Shown here one piece after another: positions 40,649-51,100 of a stretch of DNA of 64,000 bases (the first letter of the stretch is position 1; the number at the start of each line of letters is the position of its first letter). A program made the translations under genes and the position numbers. A model generated the notes under the pieces. That model was given only the letters and a program-made list of their open reading frames with translations. It made no database searches and was not told the DNA's origin. This DNA comes from Isochrysis galbana (Eukaryota > Haptophyta > Isochrysidales > Isochrysidaceae): the NCBI GenBank assembly GCA_018136815.1, contig CM030943.1:1417975-1481974 (forward strand). The letters run 5' to 3'.

Positions 40649-41170
40649 ATGCCCACCTTCGTGCTGATGGCGAAGGCGGATCTCGAGGGCTGTGTCAAAT
40701 TCTGGGTACCCGAGGGTCATGTCTGGCACTTTGCCCTCAAGCAAGCCGCGGGGCCCGAGACGCGCGAGGGCGTCGAGGTCGACCCTGACGAGGAGCAGGA
40801 GGTACCCAACTCCAAAGGGGCAACCGCGAACCTTCTTCTCAAGTTCCCGGGGGACAAGCATGCGAGCTACATGAAGTACATACCCATGCCTGCATTAACG
40901 CGCGCGCAGACCGCCGACGACACCGAAATGGTGCCCATCGCCGTCTTTGAGTGCCGTGGCTTAGAGCCAGTGAGGTGGACGCCAACAGGCCCATATTGCG
41001 TTCAAAGTGAGGGAGGTGTCGAGTACAACGAGGTTGGTTTCAAGGATGATGAGGACTGGTGCGAGTACGATGAGAAGTCGGAGACGTCGCTGATGGTTGG
41101 CAAGAAGATTGCGCATGCATTTGTGACGCTTGCTGAAGCAGAAAAGCGCGTGAAACGTATGCAAAAATAG
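40649..41170 (+). CDS. DUF866 (CXXC zinc-binding protein, C1orf123-like) lacking the zinc ligands
   Basis: 173 residues, single exon as read. The family core is clear: LxxAxLEG near the start, WHFALK, GATANLLLKF, then the signature VFECRGLEPVRWTP, and the acidic DDEDWCEYDEKS followed by a short C-terminal strand. In the family two CxxC pairs bind zinc; here the first pair region reads KQAAGPETRE and the second reads KFPGDKHAS, so all four cysteines are gone. The protein is otherwise complete. Function of the family is poorly known; loss of the metal site suggests a structural change or a diverged paralogue. An upstream exon cannot be excluded but is not needed. Confidence 0.85.
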   Translation: MPTFVLMAKADLEGCVKFWVPEGHVWHFALKQAAGPETREGVEVDPDEEQEVPNSKGATANLLLKFPGDKHASYMKYIPMPALTRAQTADDTEMVPIAVFECRGLEPVRWTPTGPYCVQSEGGVEYNEVGFKDDEDWCEYDEKSETSLMVGKKIAHAFVTLAEAEKRVKRMQK

Positions 41171-42043
41171 ACTTGCCTGCAGCGGATCCTTGTGGAAGGC
41201 GAGGGGGCACCGTTGAAGTGACGGATCATGCTAGCCACACGCAGATTGTACTGCTCTATGCACGATCGTACTCATCGGCCCTCTAAGAATGTTGGGTGAA
41301 AGTACTGAGCACCCGACCACTCCAGCCGTTCATGTGCCATTCCTTCCACTTCAGCGTGTTATTCAGGCAACAACATCCTTCATTTTTGATGGGATGATCT
41401 TGACGGCTCGGATCGGCTTGCTATCACTGCGTGCTTGATGTGCTGGAAGTACTCTGAAGCGCTTAACATATCGGTCGAGCGTTGTGGGCGTGATCAATCA
41501 CACCGCCATGCATCTCGCATGACTCGCTCTCCCTCAGCGGCCTTCTAGATCTACAAAATCATTAGCGAACTTATTAGAGTTTTTTAGAGCCCTAGACCAT
41601 GGGGAGGCGCGTGCTCCGGCAAAACCTGTGGCAACGGGAAGAATAGTAACGCCTAACGTCGCTAGCGCCGACACTTGCCAGGGTTTCGCGCAGCGTGCGA
41701 CCAAGATTAACGGATAGTCGCGCTCCCCGCTGCACCCGACCCCTATGACATTATGACATTGGATTGATTGTATTGTGCGTATTGCGAGTCCGGCTGAAAG
41801 CATATAGGAGGTGCGGAGGCTCCCCTGTGGGAGATGTGGCTCTGTGCTCTGTGGCCTCTGCTCTAAGGAGAACTTTTTGAAGATTTGTTGTGTGGTTGGT
41901 TTTTTTGTCTCATGGCGTGGCAGCATTGTGCATTGTGCATTGTGCATTGTCGACTGTGGCTTTTTCGGCTCGCCGCGGGCGATGGCTCGCGGGCCCCTGA
42001 GAAGTGTTTGCCTCTTCACGAGGACGAATCAATAATAAAATAA
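41171..42043. other. Intergenic, no supported gene
   Basis: Contains a short GCATTGT tandem (four copies, about 41930-41958). A minus-strand frame at 41534-42019 is open but unrecognised. Poor in coding signals otherwise. Confidence 0.4.
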
Positions 42044-42295
42044 CTGAGCGTTAGTGCCACTACTCCCACTAGCCCGGTACTGTCACGACACCCCTCAGGC
42101 CGCACCTGCTGCCCGCACGCCTCGAAGTGGTGGCATAGACACATACACATACACATATGCATCCCTTCAAATCTCCCCCCTCGCAAACCCCCGGCTCCCA
42201 TTATTCATAACTCCCCACAAGTTACAATGAGGGAAAACCCAGTGAGGCGAACCGACCTACGTCGGGCGACTCACCAGGGGAAAACACCGGGGGGG
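42044..42295 (-). repeat. ~245-bp dispersed repeat, copy 2
   Basis: Matches 39604-39845 with about 80 percent identity by eye, same orientation, including CACTAGCCCGGTACT and AACTCCCCACAAGTTA. An AATAATAAAATAA run precedes it. Confidence 0.7.
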
Positions 42296-42614
42296 TAGGG
42301 TGTCGCATCCGCGATCGACCTTTTTGTTTTAGAAGTTGTTTGCGTTTCTATGTTCCCTCCTTGCAGGCTAGCCACGAGTCACCGTCGCAGGGTCCTACAT
42401 TCGTCCATTCGCCCTTGTTGCCCTCGCCTCCTTGGTCGCCTCCTTTGTCGCCTGCTTGCCCCTCACCTGGCTTACCTCTTACCTCCTTGCGTGCTCCTCG
42501 CGTTTTAGGCGAAATCGCGCATTCAGGTATCGCCGGTGCAAGGAACCGCCCCCTTGCGTGACCCTGATTCCCCCTCAGGTGCTCAGGTGTTGGCCGTTGG
42601 ATTATACCGTGGCG

Positions 42615-44006
42615 CTATTTTACTTCGGTCTTCATCAAATCACTTAAGGTTTTTCGAAAGATTCCCTCCTTATTCTTGTGCGTAACTGTCGCCCAGCCCC
42701 GTAACGAGGCCAGAATCGCGGTGTCGTCGGTTGCTACGTTGTCTTCATCTAGGGCCGGTTGCGGGTCTTCCCATCTCACTCCAGCGTACATCGCCGGGAT
42801 GTCGCCGCTAGCGTGTCTAGGCGTGAATCTCTTAAAAAATTGCTTTGTAACAAGCTCTTCCGCCCTTATGATTTTCTCCGCTAATGACGGGGCGGGTGAG
42901 AAGGTACGTCTTTTGTCGACTACTTTGCGGTTTAGTTCCGCTATGATGTCCGACCGGGTCGTCCCGGGGGTCGCCCCCATTTGGGCTTTTCTAGCATCCG
43001 CCACCGCGTCGATTTCCGTTTGCGCGTACCTCTGTCGTCTGCGAAGCTCGACCGCCTTCGCGAGGAGTATCGAAGATACCTTCCTTTTGGATTCCGTCCA
43101 AGTGGTTAACTTGTCCCCTTCGTCCTCTCCCGGAGGGGCCGGGTAGAGTCTCCTCCAGAGGAGGCTGATCATCTCCCGGGTCTCCGGGTCATCTAATACC
43201 TCCAAAGGTATCTTGGCATCTATTTCCGTTGCCCGTCGTGGGGGGGCGGTAGCAAAAGTCGCTACCACCGGGTGGTGGTCCGACGCCGCTAGGCCCGTGA
43301 AAAGTTTAAGATCTATGTATGCCTTATGCCATCTCCACGTGGAGTAGTATTCTGCGGCGTATACTCGATCTATTCTTGTGTGGGTCTGGTGCCCGCACCT
43401 CGTGTATTGTTCTTTTAAGCCCGGATTAACTAGCAGTTGGACGTCAGTGAGCCCATGCGAGGCAAGCGCCCTCGTGAGGGCTCTGCCTCCCGTATTTGCA
43501 TAAGGGGTCGCCCCCGCGATGGGCCGGGTGTCTCTATGTATGTTCTCCACGCAATTGAAATCGCCCGCTATAATGGTGTGAGAAAGTATTTCCGATGTCT
43601 CATGAAGGACTTTGATGTCTTCTTTACGCTTATTAGGTTGAGCATTTAGATACACTGAGGCGAAAGATATTGTTTCATGTCCGATCTTAGCCTTTACTAC
43701 TACCAGCCTTCCCGGGATAACTACCGACCAAGATTCTACTACTACGTCGCTTCTGTCTCTTCTAATGGCTACCGCCACTCCGCTCCCAGGGTCGCCCCTA
43801 GACGCGGGGGATTGAAACCAGTCCCAGCCAAGGGACCTGGCCAAACCTCGCACCCTTAGGTGCCACCCATCGCTGTAATGGTGTAGTTCTTGCGCGTACA
43901 GAACATGGATCCCTCCTAGTCTCGCTTGCGCTAGAGTCGACGCTAATTTATGTTTCGCTCCGTTCAAATTGTATGTCGCAATCTTTAAGTCACTACTATT
44001 CACCAT
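42615..44006 (-). CDS. LINE family B ORF2 N-terminal part: AP-type endonuclease, RT missing
   Basis: 463 residues. The EEP/APE endonuclease is complete: KIATYNLNGAKHK, YAQELHHY, GVAVAIRRDRSDV, IIAGDFNCVENIHRD, TRIDRVYAAEYY and AASDHHPVVATF (catalytic SDHH). A linker helical region follows (VTKQFFKRFTPRHASGDIPAMY), equivalent to the stretch just before RT in family A, and then an early stop after KTEVK. The nuclease could be active, but the copy cannot reverse-transcribe itself. Confidence 0.85.
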   Translation of the reverse strand: MVNSSDLKIATYNLNGAKHKLASTLAQARLGGIHVLYAQELHHYSDGWHLRVRGLARSLGWDWFQSPASRGDPGSGVAVAIRRDRSDVVVESWSVVIPGRLVVVKAKIGHETISFASVYLNAQPNKRKEDIKVLHETSEILSHTIIAGDFNCVENIHRDTRPIAGATPYANTGGRALTRALASHGLTDVQLLVNPGLKEQYTRCGHQTHTRIDRVYAAEYYSTWRWHKAYIDLKLFTGLAASDHHPVVATFATAPPRRATEIDAKIPLEVLDDPETREMISLLWRRLYPAPPGEDEGDKLTTWTESKRKVSSILLAKAVELRRRQRYAQTEIDAVADARKAQMGATPGTTRSDIIAELNRKVVDKRRTFSPAPSLAEKIIRAEELVTKQFFKRFTPRHASGDIPAMYAGVRWEDPQPALDEDNVATDDTAILASLRGWATVTHKNKEGIFRKTLSDLMKTEVK

Positions 44007-45645
44007 GACGGTAAAGGCAACTAACTCCGTTCACGCAGTACCCTGGATAAGCCTTATTAGGTTTAAGATTGCATTTGACCATACAAGTTTGTTTGCCCGT
44101 GGTGGGATCCTTTACCCAACATCCGGGGATGTCGTGACTGGAGGAGCATTGGACGATTTGACGTCCTTTCATGCGGTTGTTTTTGCATTCGCCCGCCATG
44201 AATCGGCGGCATGGCGCCGCCGCTCCAAGGCCCATGAGGGCCCTGTAGTCCATGGCGTTACTTGCGTCCCTTTGGCGCTTTCGTTGCTCTGCTTTCGCCT
44301 TGTCTTGTTCGCACGTGCATTGGCGAAAGCTAACTTGGTTTTTACGGAGAAATGAGATAGCCCACGGCTTGTCGTATCCTTTGCAGCCTCCAGGGGCTCC
44401 ATGGAGGGCTAACTCCCCTTCAGGAGTCACACATTCCACTGATGATCGGACCGCATAGTCCAAGTTGAAATTTTCTCCGTCATCGAGAGTCACATGAAAG
44501 TTGCGAGGGAAACGGTGCCCTAGGGCCGACGTGTCCGTGTAAACATAAAAGTGCCAGATGGGACGCTTGCCGGACTCAACTTTCGTGATACCTTCGAGTG
44601 AGGTTTTGGCTCGCTGTTGGTTGCCCCTTAGCACGTGGAAACCCTCGCGCTCGAGCGAGTTAGCCAAATGCCTAGTCTTGGTCTTAAAAGCCTTGATCGG
44701 ATCAAAGATGCGAAAAACAATGTAGGTCGCCACCTCTTTTAGGGAGGACCGGATAGCGCTCGACTTACGAGGGGCCGAGTCGGTTAACGCGCCATAGGTG
44801 ATTCCAAATTCATGCGGGACTCCCGAGAGTGCTGTGTTAACTTTGTCTCCGTATGCGGCCTTGAATTGATCGTGTGCGTCTTCATCGACGTAGGAGATCC
44901 AAGGGCCTTTGCGGCCTTTGTCCATGCCATCTGGAGTTGCGTCTAGGCCTTCCAGCCTAGAGAGGAGGAATTTCATGAAGGTGGCGACATCCTCGCTCTT
45001 GATGTCCTTTTTGTCATCAGCTAGCTGAGCTAGCTGGATGAAAAAAGGCGTGTCTTCGGGCTCCTCTTCCTCATCAGGTGGAGGAGAAGCAAAAGGGGTG
45101 GTTTTGTGGAGAGTCGGCTTTGGATCCGATTGAGGATCCGCCCGCTTGCGCGATGGCTGCTGTGGTTGTTGGGCTTGTGGCTGCTGGGCTTGCTGGGCTG
45201 GATCCTTCCCTTTGTGTCCATGCGCAGCTTGCGCGTATGTCCTGGCTGCTTGAGTTGGTTGTTGGTTTGAGGGCGCAAAGGCCCCCAAAATGGATTGTTG
45301 TGTTAAGTGCCCGCCCCCGAGGGGTGCACTGATGGTAGGAGTGGCCGCCATGGGGGTGGCAGCAGAGCTGCCACCTCCCATGGGGAGTCCTTGAGTTGGT
45401 GGAGGAGCGGAGGGGTTGGGTGGCAGGGCATTGCCCTGGGTCTGGTTGTCACCAGGGAACAGGACTCTGCCTGTTCCCTGGTTCTGTGGCAGCTTGGGAG
45501 GCGAGGGTGGTGCCGTCATGTCGACGTCGTTGTCAGGCGGCGCGGCGGCCTGTGGGCGCTTGGGCTCCGGCGGTTTGGGGCGGCCCCGTTGGGGCGTCGT
45601 GACGGCGGGGGGCTGGGAGGTGGGAGCGGTCGGCGCGCGCTCCAT
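43996..45645 (-). CDS. LINE family B ORF1 (intact)
   Basis: 549 residues with no stop, almost identical to the ORF1 at 24153-25802. Low-complexity Pro/Gln N-terminus, conserved central domain, and two C-terminal CCCH fingers. It ends CAT-GGT-GAA-TAG, and the ORF2 start ATG-GTG-AAT-AGT overlaps this by 11 bases in another frame. Confidence 0.88.
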   Translation of the reverse strand: MERAPTAPTSQPPAVTTPQRGRPKPPEPKRPQAAAPPDNDVDMTAPPSPPKLPQNQGTGRVLFPGDNQTQGNALPPNPSAPPPTQGLPMGGGSSAATPMAATPTISAPLGGGHLTQQSILGAFAPSNQQPTQAARTYAQAAHGHKGKDPAQQAQQPQAQQPQQPSRKRADPQSDPKPTLHKTTPFASPPPDEEEEPEDTPFFIQLAQLADDKKDIKSEDVATFMKFLLSRLEGLDATPDGMDKGRKGPWISYVDEDAHDQFKAAYGDKVNTALSGVPHEFGITYGALTDSAPRKSSAIRSSLKEVATYIVFRIFDPIKAFKTKTRHLANSLEREGFHVLRGNQQRAKTSLEGITKVESGKRPIWHFYVYTDTSALGHRFPRNFHVTLDDGENFNLDYAVRSSVECVTPEGELALHGAPGGCKGYDKPWAISFLRKNQVSFRQCTCEQDKAKAEQRKRQRDASNAMDYRALMGLGAAAPCRRFMAGECKNNRMKGRQIVQCSSSHDIPGCWVKDPTTGKQTCMVKCNLKPNKAYPGYCVNGVSCLYRHGE

Positions 45646-45699
45646 CGCTAAAACTATAACAATAGTTTTTGGCGTGGCCCTCTCTAAATAAAGGCACGT

Positions 45700-45760
45700 A
45701 AGGCGCCGGGCGCCGGCAGGCGCCGGCTAGTAGTAGTACAGCTCTACTACTACTAAGGTT
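45700..45760. repeat. GC-rich palindromes and a TAGTAGTAG hairpin
   Basis: GGCGCC-type palindromes (three, 45710-45733) are followed by TAGTAGTAGTACAGCTCTAC and its complement TACTACTA, a stem of about nine pairs. It lies just outside the LINE 5' end. Confidence 0.5.
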
Positions 45761-46982
45761 AGACTACGGTTACGTGATCCTCGCTGAGCTTTCGAAGAAA
45801 AATCTAAAAGGGAAATGGGGACCGTTTTCTCACATATACAGGGCATTTTGTGACAGTAAACGCGGGACCTCTTGAGCTCCGACACAAAAAAGCCGGCTCG
45901 GCGCGGCTCGCGGCGCTGGCTGCGATGTCGGCGCGAGGTAAGCCATGACAGCCCCCACCTACCCCTAACCTCCTCCGCATACTAGCCTGCGTTCGCGTGT
46001 GAGCCCGTGGCCGCGCATCTCAACATCTCAACCCTCCACACCAACCCCTTGCAGGTAAGCGGCACTGCACGCGACGCAGCGCGTCGCTCGTGGAGGGTGA
46101 CGGCCTCCTTCCTCGCGAGGATGGCGCCTCTCGTGAGCGGGGCAGGGGGGGCGGGGGCGGGGGCGCAGGGGCAGGGGCCTATATTCTATATTTTGATCGG
46201 GAATGTGCCCCCCCCCCCTTTATATCGGTCAAAAGTTTCGCTTTCGCTATGGCCCCCAAATACCGGGAAAAATTCGCGAAACTCTTGCCGGGGCCAATAT
46301 GTAGTTTGTAGTTGGCCTCCAGCCAAATACAAATACAAATACACGAATACAAATGCAAATACGGCAAATACGCATGCCCCATCTAGGCCCACCGGCTCGT
46401 TCTACAATACAAAGTTGTCGTGTCAGTTTCGTCGGGAACCTTATGAATTTTGACCGCGAGTTCTAGGAAGTTTCCTCCCAGTTTCGTCTTCCCTCCCCGT
46501 TGCCCCCCCCCGCCCCCCCCGCCCCCTCCCCCCCCCGCCGCCGCCGCGCTGCCTTCATCATCAGCTTCCCCCCCCCCCCCCTCCCCCTCCTCCCCTCCCC
46601 CCCCCCTCTCCCCCCTCTCCCCCGCGCGCGCTCCCTCCCGCAACACTCTCCCTCTCCTCTCCCCGTCTCTCCTTCCCCCCCCTCCCCCTTTCTCCTCCCC
46701 TCCCCCGTTTCTTCTCCTCTCTCTCTCTCCTCTCTCTCTCTCTGCCGCCCCCTCCCCCCCCTCCTCCTCCCCCTCTCTCTCCCTCCTCGCCCGACAGACA
46801 CACCTCGCTCGCTCTCGCGCTCTCTCACATCGCCCGCTCTCTCTCACCTCAACCACCTCTCTCTCTCGCGTGCCCGCGCGCCCACCTCAGCCGACTTCTC
46901 TCTCTTTCGGCCGCTCTTCCCTATCTTCTTCTACCTCCCCAGGCGCATCTGTGCTGGTCGGTTCCCCCCTCCTCTTCTCAGC
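45761..46982 (+). promoter_or_regulatory. Upstream region of psb27 with long pyrimidine tract
   Basis: (AAATAC)n-like repeats lie at 46324-46372. From 46480 to 46950 the coding strand is almost entirely C and T. The tract ends 30 bases before the start codon and probably includes the promoter and 5' leader. No separate gene is supported. Confidence 0.45.
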
Positions 46983-47649
46983 ATGCTCGCGCTCACTCTC
47001 TCTGCGCTCTCCCTGCTCGCGCCGGTGCAGCGTGCGCTTGCGCCGCAGGCCGTGGCGGCCGGTCGAGCGGATGTCTGCATGTCCTTCTCGCAGCTCACCC
47101 ATCGTCGCGCCTTCCTCGCTGGCGCTGCGGCTGCGGCTGTCAGCGCTGCGCCAGCTTTTGCGGACGACGACACATACAAGCTGAAGAAGGACTATGTGGT
47201 CGACGCGAAGAACATGTTGAACAACATGAAGACGGCGACAGAGTTGCAGCGCGGAAACCCGGACATGGTGCGTGTCGCATTCGTGAAAGCCGCTGCACCT
47301 CAGGACGAGTCGGTCTGGCCATCGGGCAGACGACCCAGCATGCTCTCCTGATGGGGAGGGACCCTTCCAGGAGAATGGGAGCGCACCTTATCACCCCTTA
47401 CTCTCCTCATCCTATCAGGAGAAGATTGTGAAAGCGACTCGTTCTGAGATGAACGACTTCGTGGCATTCTACCGTCGGCAACCCAAGATTTCGGGCATGC
47501 CCTCCTTCTCGACCCTTTACACTGCAATCAACACGCTCTCAGGCCACTACGCGTCGTACGGAAACAAGTACCCTGTCCCGGAGAAGCGCAGGACCCGGCT
47601 AGCACAGCAGTATAAGGAGATTGAGCGCGCGCTCGCGCGCGGCAAGTAA
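46983..47649 (+). CDS. psb27: Photosystem II assembly factor Psb27 (thylakoid lumen)
   Basis: Two exons, 46983-47267 and 47419-47649 (donor ATG|GTGCGT, acceptor CAG|GAG), 171 residues. The presequence has three parts: a signal-peptide-like start (MLALTLSALSLLAPVQRALA), a short transit-like stretch, and a twin-arginine lumen signal RRAFLAGAAAAAVSAAPAFA ending at AFA|DDD. The mature domain carries YVVDAKNML, FVAFYRRQPKISGMPSF and the Psb27 signature TAINTLSGHYASYG followed by PVPEKRRTRL and ALARGK. Psb27 binds CP43 and assists assembly and repair of the oxygen-evolving complex. The layered presequence indicates a plastid of secondary origin. Confidence 0.93.
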
Positions 47650-48397
47650 ACTGGCTTGCTGCTTTATGTCTGCTTGCCTCGAGGAACCCACATGCATGAC
47701 GATGGCCAACTTTGTGGATACCTGCGATCGGATGTGTCAAAGCACACGCGGCATTGGGATCTGCAGTCGAGACTTACTCCGTGGCTTTCAATCTATTTTG
47801 CGCATGGAATGGATGCGTCGATTGGCTGCACATAGGTGTATCATAAGTGGACCACGTGGGTGAATGCACGTACGGCCTGCAACTAGAGGACACCAAGTGT
47901 CGCCGACGTTTCATAATGCGCAGAATAGGCAGCTGCGGTGGTGCGCCCCTTGCGCTTCTAACTTGCCACGCGTGCTGCTGTTTCGGGTGGTGCAGTGATG
48001 CAATCATGCCGGAAGATGCTTGGAGGGGGTACCGCCTTTGATCGACAGACTCAGCGGCCCTAGTCCGAGGCAGCGGGCGAGCTTATGCCATCAAATGATC
48101 ATGTTCCGCATTTATGGTTGTGGCATGTCGGGAGTGTCCTTCGAGTGCTCAAGCATCATTTTCATCGCTATGTTGATTTGATCTCAGCAACTGGCTGTCA
48201 TTGCCCATTCTGCATCTTCATTTCATTCTGATGAAATCAATTTCAATCGCCTATCCCCTTCTTCCACTGCTTGTCATCACGCACGGCCGCACACATGGTT
48301 GTGGTTGCGCAAGCGAGTACGAAATACCAAATGCCAAATGCACGTAGCTCGAGGTGGGCAAGTCGCTGCTACCGCACGTGTCAATGAAAGTACGCAA
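47650..48397. other. 3' flank of psb27, nothing recognised
   Basis: No gene, RNA or repeat recognised up to the LINE 3' end at 48398. Confidence 0.4.
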
Positions 48398-49952
48398 GAA
48401 AAAAAACCTTTAAAATTCTCGCCTCGCGCGTGGCCATGGGTTTAACTACTGTAGCCTCGCCCATTTTCCCTTCCTCTCCCTCACTTCCCGCCTTGCGGCG
48501 ACTCCCCTCGTGCTCTACTTAGGGGCCCAGGTTGCGGGGGGGGCGGGGTCGGGCGGGGTGCACCGGCCCCCGGTGGTCTGTTCTCGCCTTCCTCCTGTGC
48601 CTCCGGGTGGCCAGTTGGAACTGTCTTGCGGACGCTGTTGTCTCGTCGTTGGTGGCAGTTGTCTTTCGCTTGTCGCGCTGTCGTTTTCGCGTGTGTTTTG
48701 TTCGGGGTGGGGGGGGGGGGGATGTGCTCCGGCCTCAGGCCAGTCTTTCGGCGAGGCCGAGTGCTGTCGCCACGAGGCCGAGGTTGTCGTTCATCTGGAG
48801 CTTGCCCTTGTCGTCTTCTGTGAATATGGGTGCGCTGAGCTCTGACGGTTTTTTGATTTTAGGTTTTCTGCCCCGGGCCGCCGTGCGGGTGCGCACTAGG
48901 CGATGGGCGTCTAGTCGGGCAAGTCCTCTCACCAGGATAGTGAACCTTGTCAGTGTGGATTCTAGAGTAGGTATATAATGATACTCGTATGACTCGAATT
49001 CCACTCTGTAAAAGTCTCTTATTATGTATCTCCAAGCTATTAATTATGTATAGAGCTTTTAGGCTGTCGGGGGTGGTCGCGTTCGGGTATGAAAATAGTC
49101 TATCCTTTGTTTTCTGCTTTCTTGACCTATTTGCGTCCGGGGTATAGTCGGCGATTGCGTCTATGGCGTCAAAGATTTTCCTCGTCGCGGGGCACCACGC
49201 TAGGTGACATGAGTCCTCCCGGTATCGGTTGCACAGCCTGCAAGTTTCCGATGGGCTGGTCTTGCACCTATTTCTGGTGCCTATCCTCCTATGAGTGATG
49301 TGCTTGAAGTATGGGTGTTTGTCTGTGTGTTTCAACAGCGGCAGGGTATATAGCTTGGCTATGTGCCTCCAGTCTTCTTTCGTGATGTCGAGGCGTTTCG
49401 CCCATGCCTCTCTTGCTGGTTGTGGCGCGTTAGGGCGCATCTTTTTTAGCGCTCCTTTGGTGATGTCGGAAACCGAGATCGCGTCGAGCGCGATTTTTCC
49501 TTTGCGAATGGCGTATTCGTCAGCCAGCGGGTATTCCATGTATTTCGGTCCCTTGTATCCATTCTCCCATCGAGCCGGGGGTGGTAACGTTGGGCTTCCC
49601 CGGTGTTCACCACTCCGCCGGTGTCGGAAGCTTCTCCGAGATAATCTATGTCGGTGTGGAGCCATATGTTATTGAGCTTTTTGATATATCTATCGTCGTC
49701 TGAGACCTTGATCTCTCCGGTCTCCGTTTTTCCCTCCTCGTGGGGAGGGTTGTCACTCGTGTGGCGGTTCCCGGCTTTGGGGTCGGGCGGTGGGCGTTCC
49801 GTCACTGGCAGGCTTGCCTGCCTCGCGCGTCCTGGAGGACGGTGCGGTTGCATGACGTCGGCCATCACTTGGTCAGCCGGCGCGGTGAGGTGGGCGGAGA
49901 GAGAGGGGGGGAGCGTGGCGCGCTCCATGACCCTATCGTTATAACGATAGTT
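48398..49952 (-). mobile_element. LINE with both ends but large internal deletion
   Basis: The 5' leader contains the perfect palindrome CTATCGTTATAACGATAG (49933-49950) before ATG at 49928. ORF1 N-terminus (MERATLPPSLSAHLTAPADQ) runs about 60 codons, then jumps to the pol C-terminal region. The 3' end has the CCTTTAAAATTCTCGCC motif next to an A run at 48398 (a T run in element sense). The ORF1 core, endonuclease and RT are missing. Both ends kept and the middle lost is the same design as 23120-25829. Confidence 0.85.
48859..49590 (-). pseudogene. LINE pol C-terminal domain with Cys/His zinc motif
   Basis: Minus strand, about 240 codons: GPKYMEYPLADEYAIRKGK, WAKRLDITKEDWRHIAKLY, then the zinc motif CKTSPSETCRLCNRYREDSC followed by HLAWCPATRKIF, and a basic stretch NRSRKQKTKDRLF. 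This is the RT-associated C-terminal zinc-binding domain typical of LINE pol proteins. It shows what the family A frame should look like beyond the window edge. Confidence 0.8.
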
Positions 49953-50556
49953 GATTCCGGGACGGAAAAGTTGTGTCCAATTAGCTAGTGGGGTTGGCTA
50001 GGATATAACATTAATTATTTTATTTTTTTATTTTATAAAAGTAGGTTGAGAGGGCTTGGATTGAGCTAGAGCTAGAGGTGAGGGAGCCTGGTTGCTAGTT
50101 GAAAAATAATCGCTGCATCGGCTAGTCGTAGAGTCGGACTCAGAATATTTTTTTCGCGGAACGGGGGGTTGTCCCCCTGCCTTTCCCCCCACGCAATCCG
50201 AAGTGAGAGCGGAGCGATCTACGATCTACTCGTTATCGTTACATCGTCGATTCCGCCCTCGCCGTCAACAAGACTCTCGCTGGCTTGGGCGCTCGTTGGC
50301 ACCGAAGCCGAAGACGTAGCGTTCGTTCCGCACTCCCAGCGTTGCGGGAGTGTTGCAGCGACCAATCAATGGCCAAGATGATCCTTCTGGCGCAGCAAAG
50401 GTCGCCCTTCTCGCGCCAAAGATCGCGTTCATTCACCCATATAATTGCCAGTGACTCACCAACTAAGAAATTTGTCTGTTGTCAGTGACCAGTGACCGCC
50501 CATGTAATTGCGTAATTGCCAGTGACCTACCTACTGCTTCTGCACTACCGCACTAC

Positions 50557-51100
50557 CTAGAAACCTTTCAATATTCTTGCCTCCCACGAGCCACGAGGCT
50601 TTGGCTTTGGGCCTCTATCGCTACCGTGTAGCCGTAGCCACGCTCACGCTCACGCGCATTCTTCTCTTACTCTCCCCTGCCCGCCTTGCGGCAACTCCCC
50701 TCGTGCTCTACTTAGGGGCTCGGGCTCGCGTTGTGGGGCTGGTAATTTCGAGCGAAATGTCGCTGTCCCTGGCCGGGTTGTTCCACGTCTGCTCCTCCTG
50801 TGTCTCTAGGTGGCGACTAGGTGCTTGTAGTGTTCACGTGCTTGCTGTGTGGTTGTGTAATTTGTGTTTTTCTGGGTATGATCGTCGCTTTTGTGCTTAC
50901 GGTTTTATGAGAGTTTGTTTGTTAGGTCTGGCGCCCGCGCCTCTAGTTCGAGGTTGTCACCCATTTTGAGTTTGCCTTTGTTGTCTCTTATGACTTATGA
51001 ATATAGGGGTGCATATCTCCGATGCGCGTTTGATTTTCGGTTCCTTCCTTGTGACGCCCTTGCGATGCGTACTAGGCATGGGGACGAACCCAACCAAAAC
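50557..51100 (-). pseudogene. 5'-truncated LINE 3' end
   Basis: 3' motif AAACCTTTCAATATTCTTGCC at 50560-50580, then CCGCCTTGCGGCAACTCCCC and CTCGTGCTCTACTTAGGGGC shared with 29021 and 48398. Homology fades near 51095. No domain is left. Confidence 0.7.

Larger units (their letters stand above)
42615..45670 (-). mobile_element. Family B LINE, 3'-truncated (no RT)
   Basis: The 5' end is complete, with the AACTATTGTTATAG leader at about 45653-45670, ORF1 and the endonuclease part of ORF2. It stops at 42615 before the RT. The low-coordinate flank (42300-42610) is not LINE sequence. It is a close relative of the copy at 23120-25829, so these two are probably young. Confidence 0.85.

Noticed and set aside
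41534-42019. 161-codon minus-strand frame ending FANDFVDLEGR
   Set aside because: Overlaps a GCATTGT tandem repeat and has no family match that I know.
45879-46060. Possible small first exon before psb27 (GAG|GTAAGC and CAG|GTAAGC sites)
   Set aside because: Splice-like sites exist but no protein-like sequence connects them to any gene.
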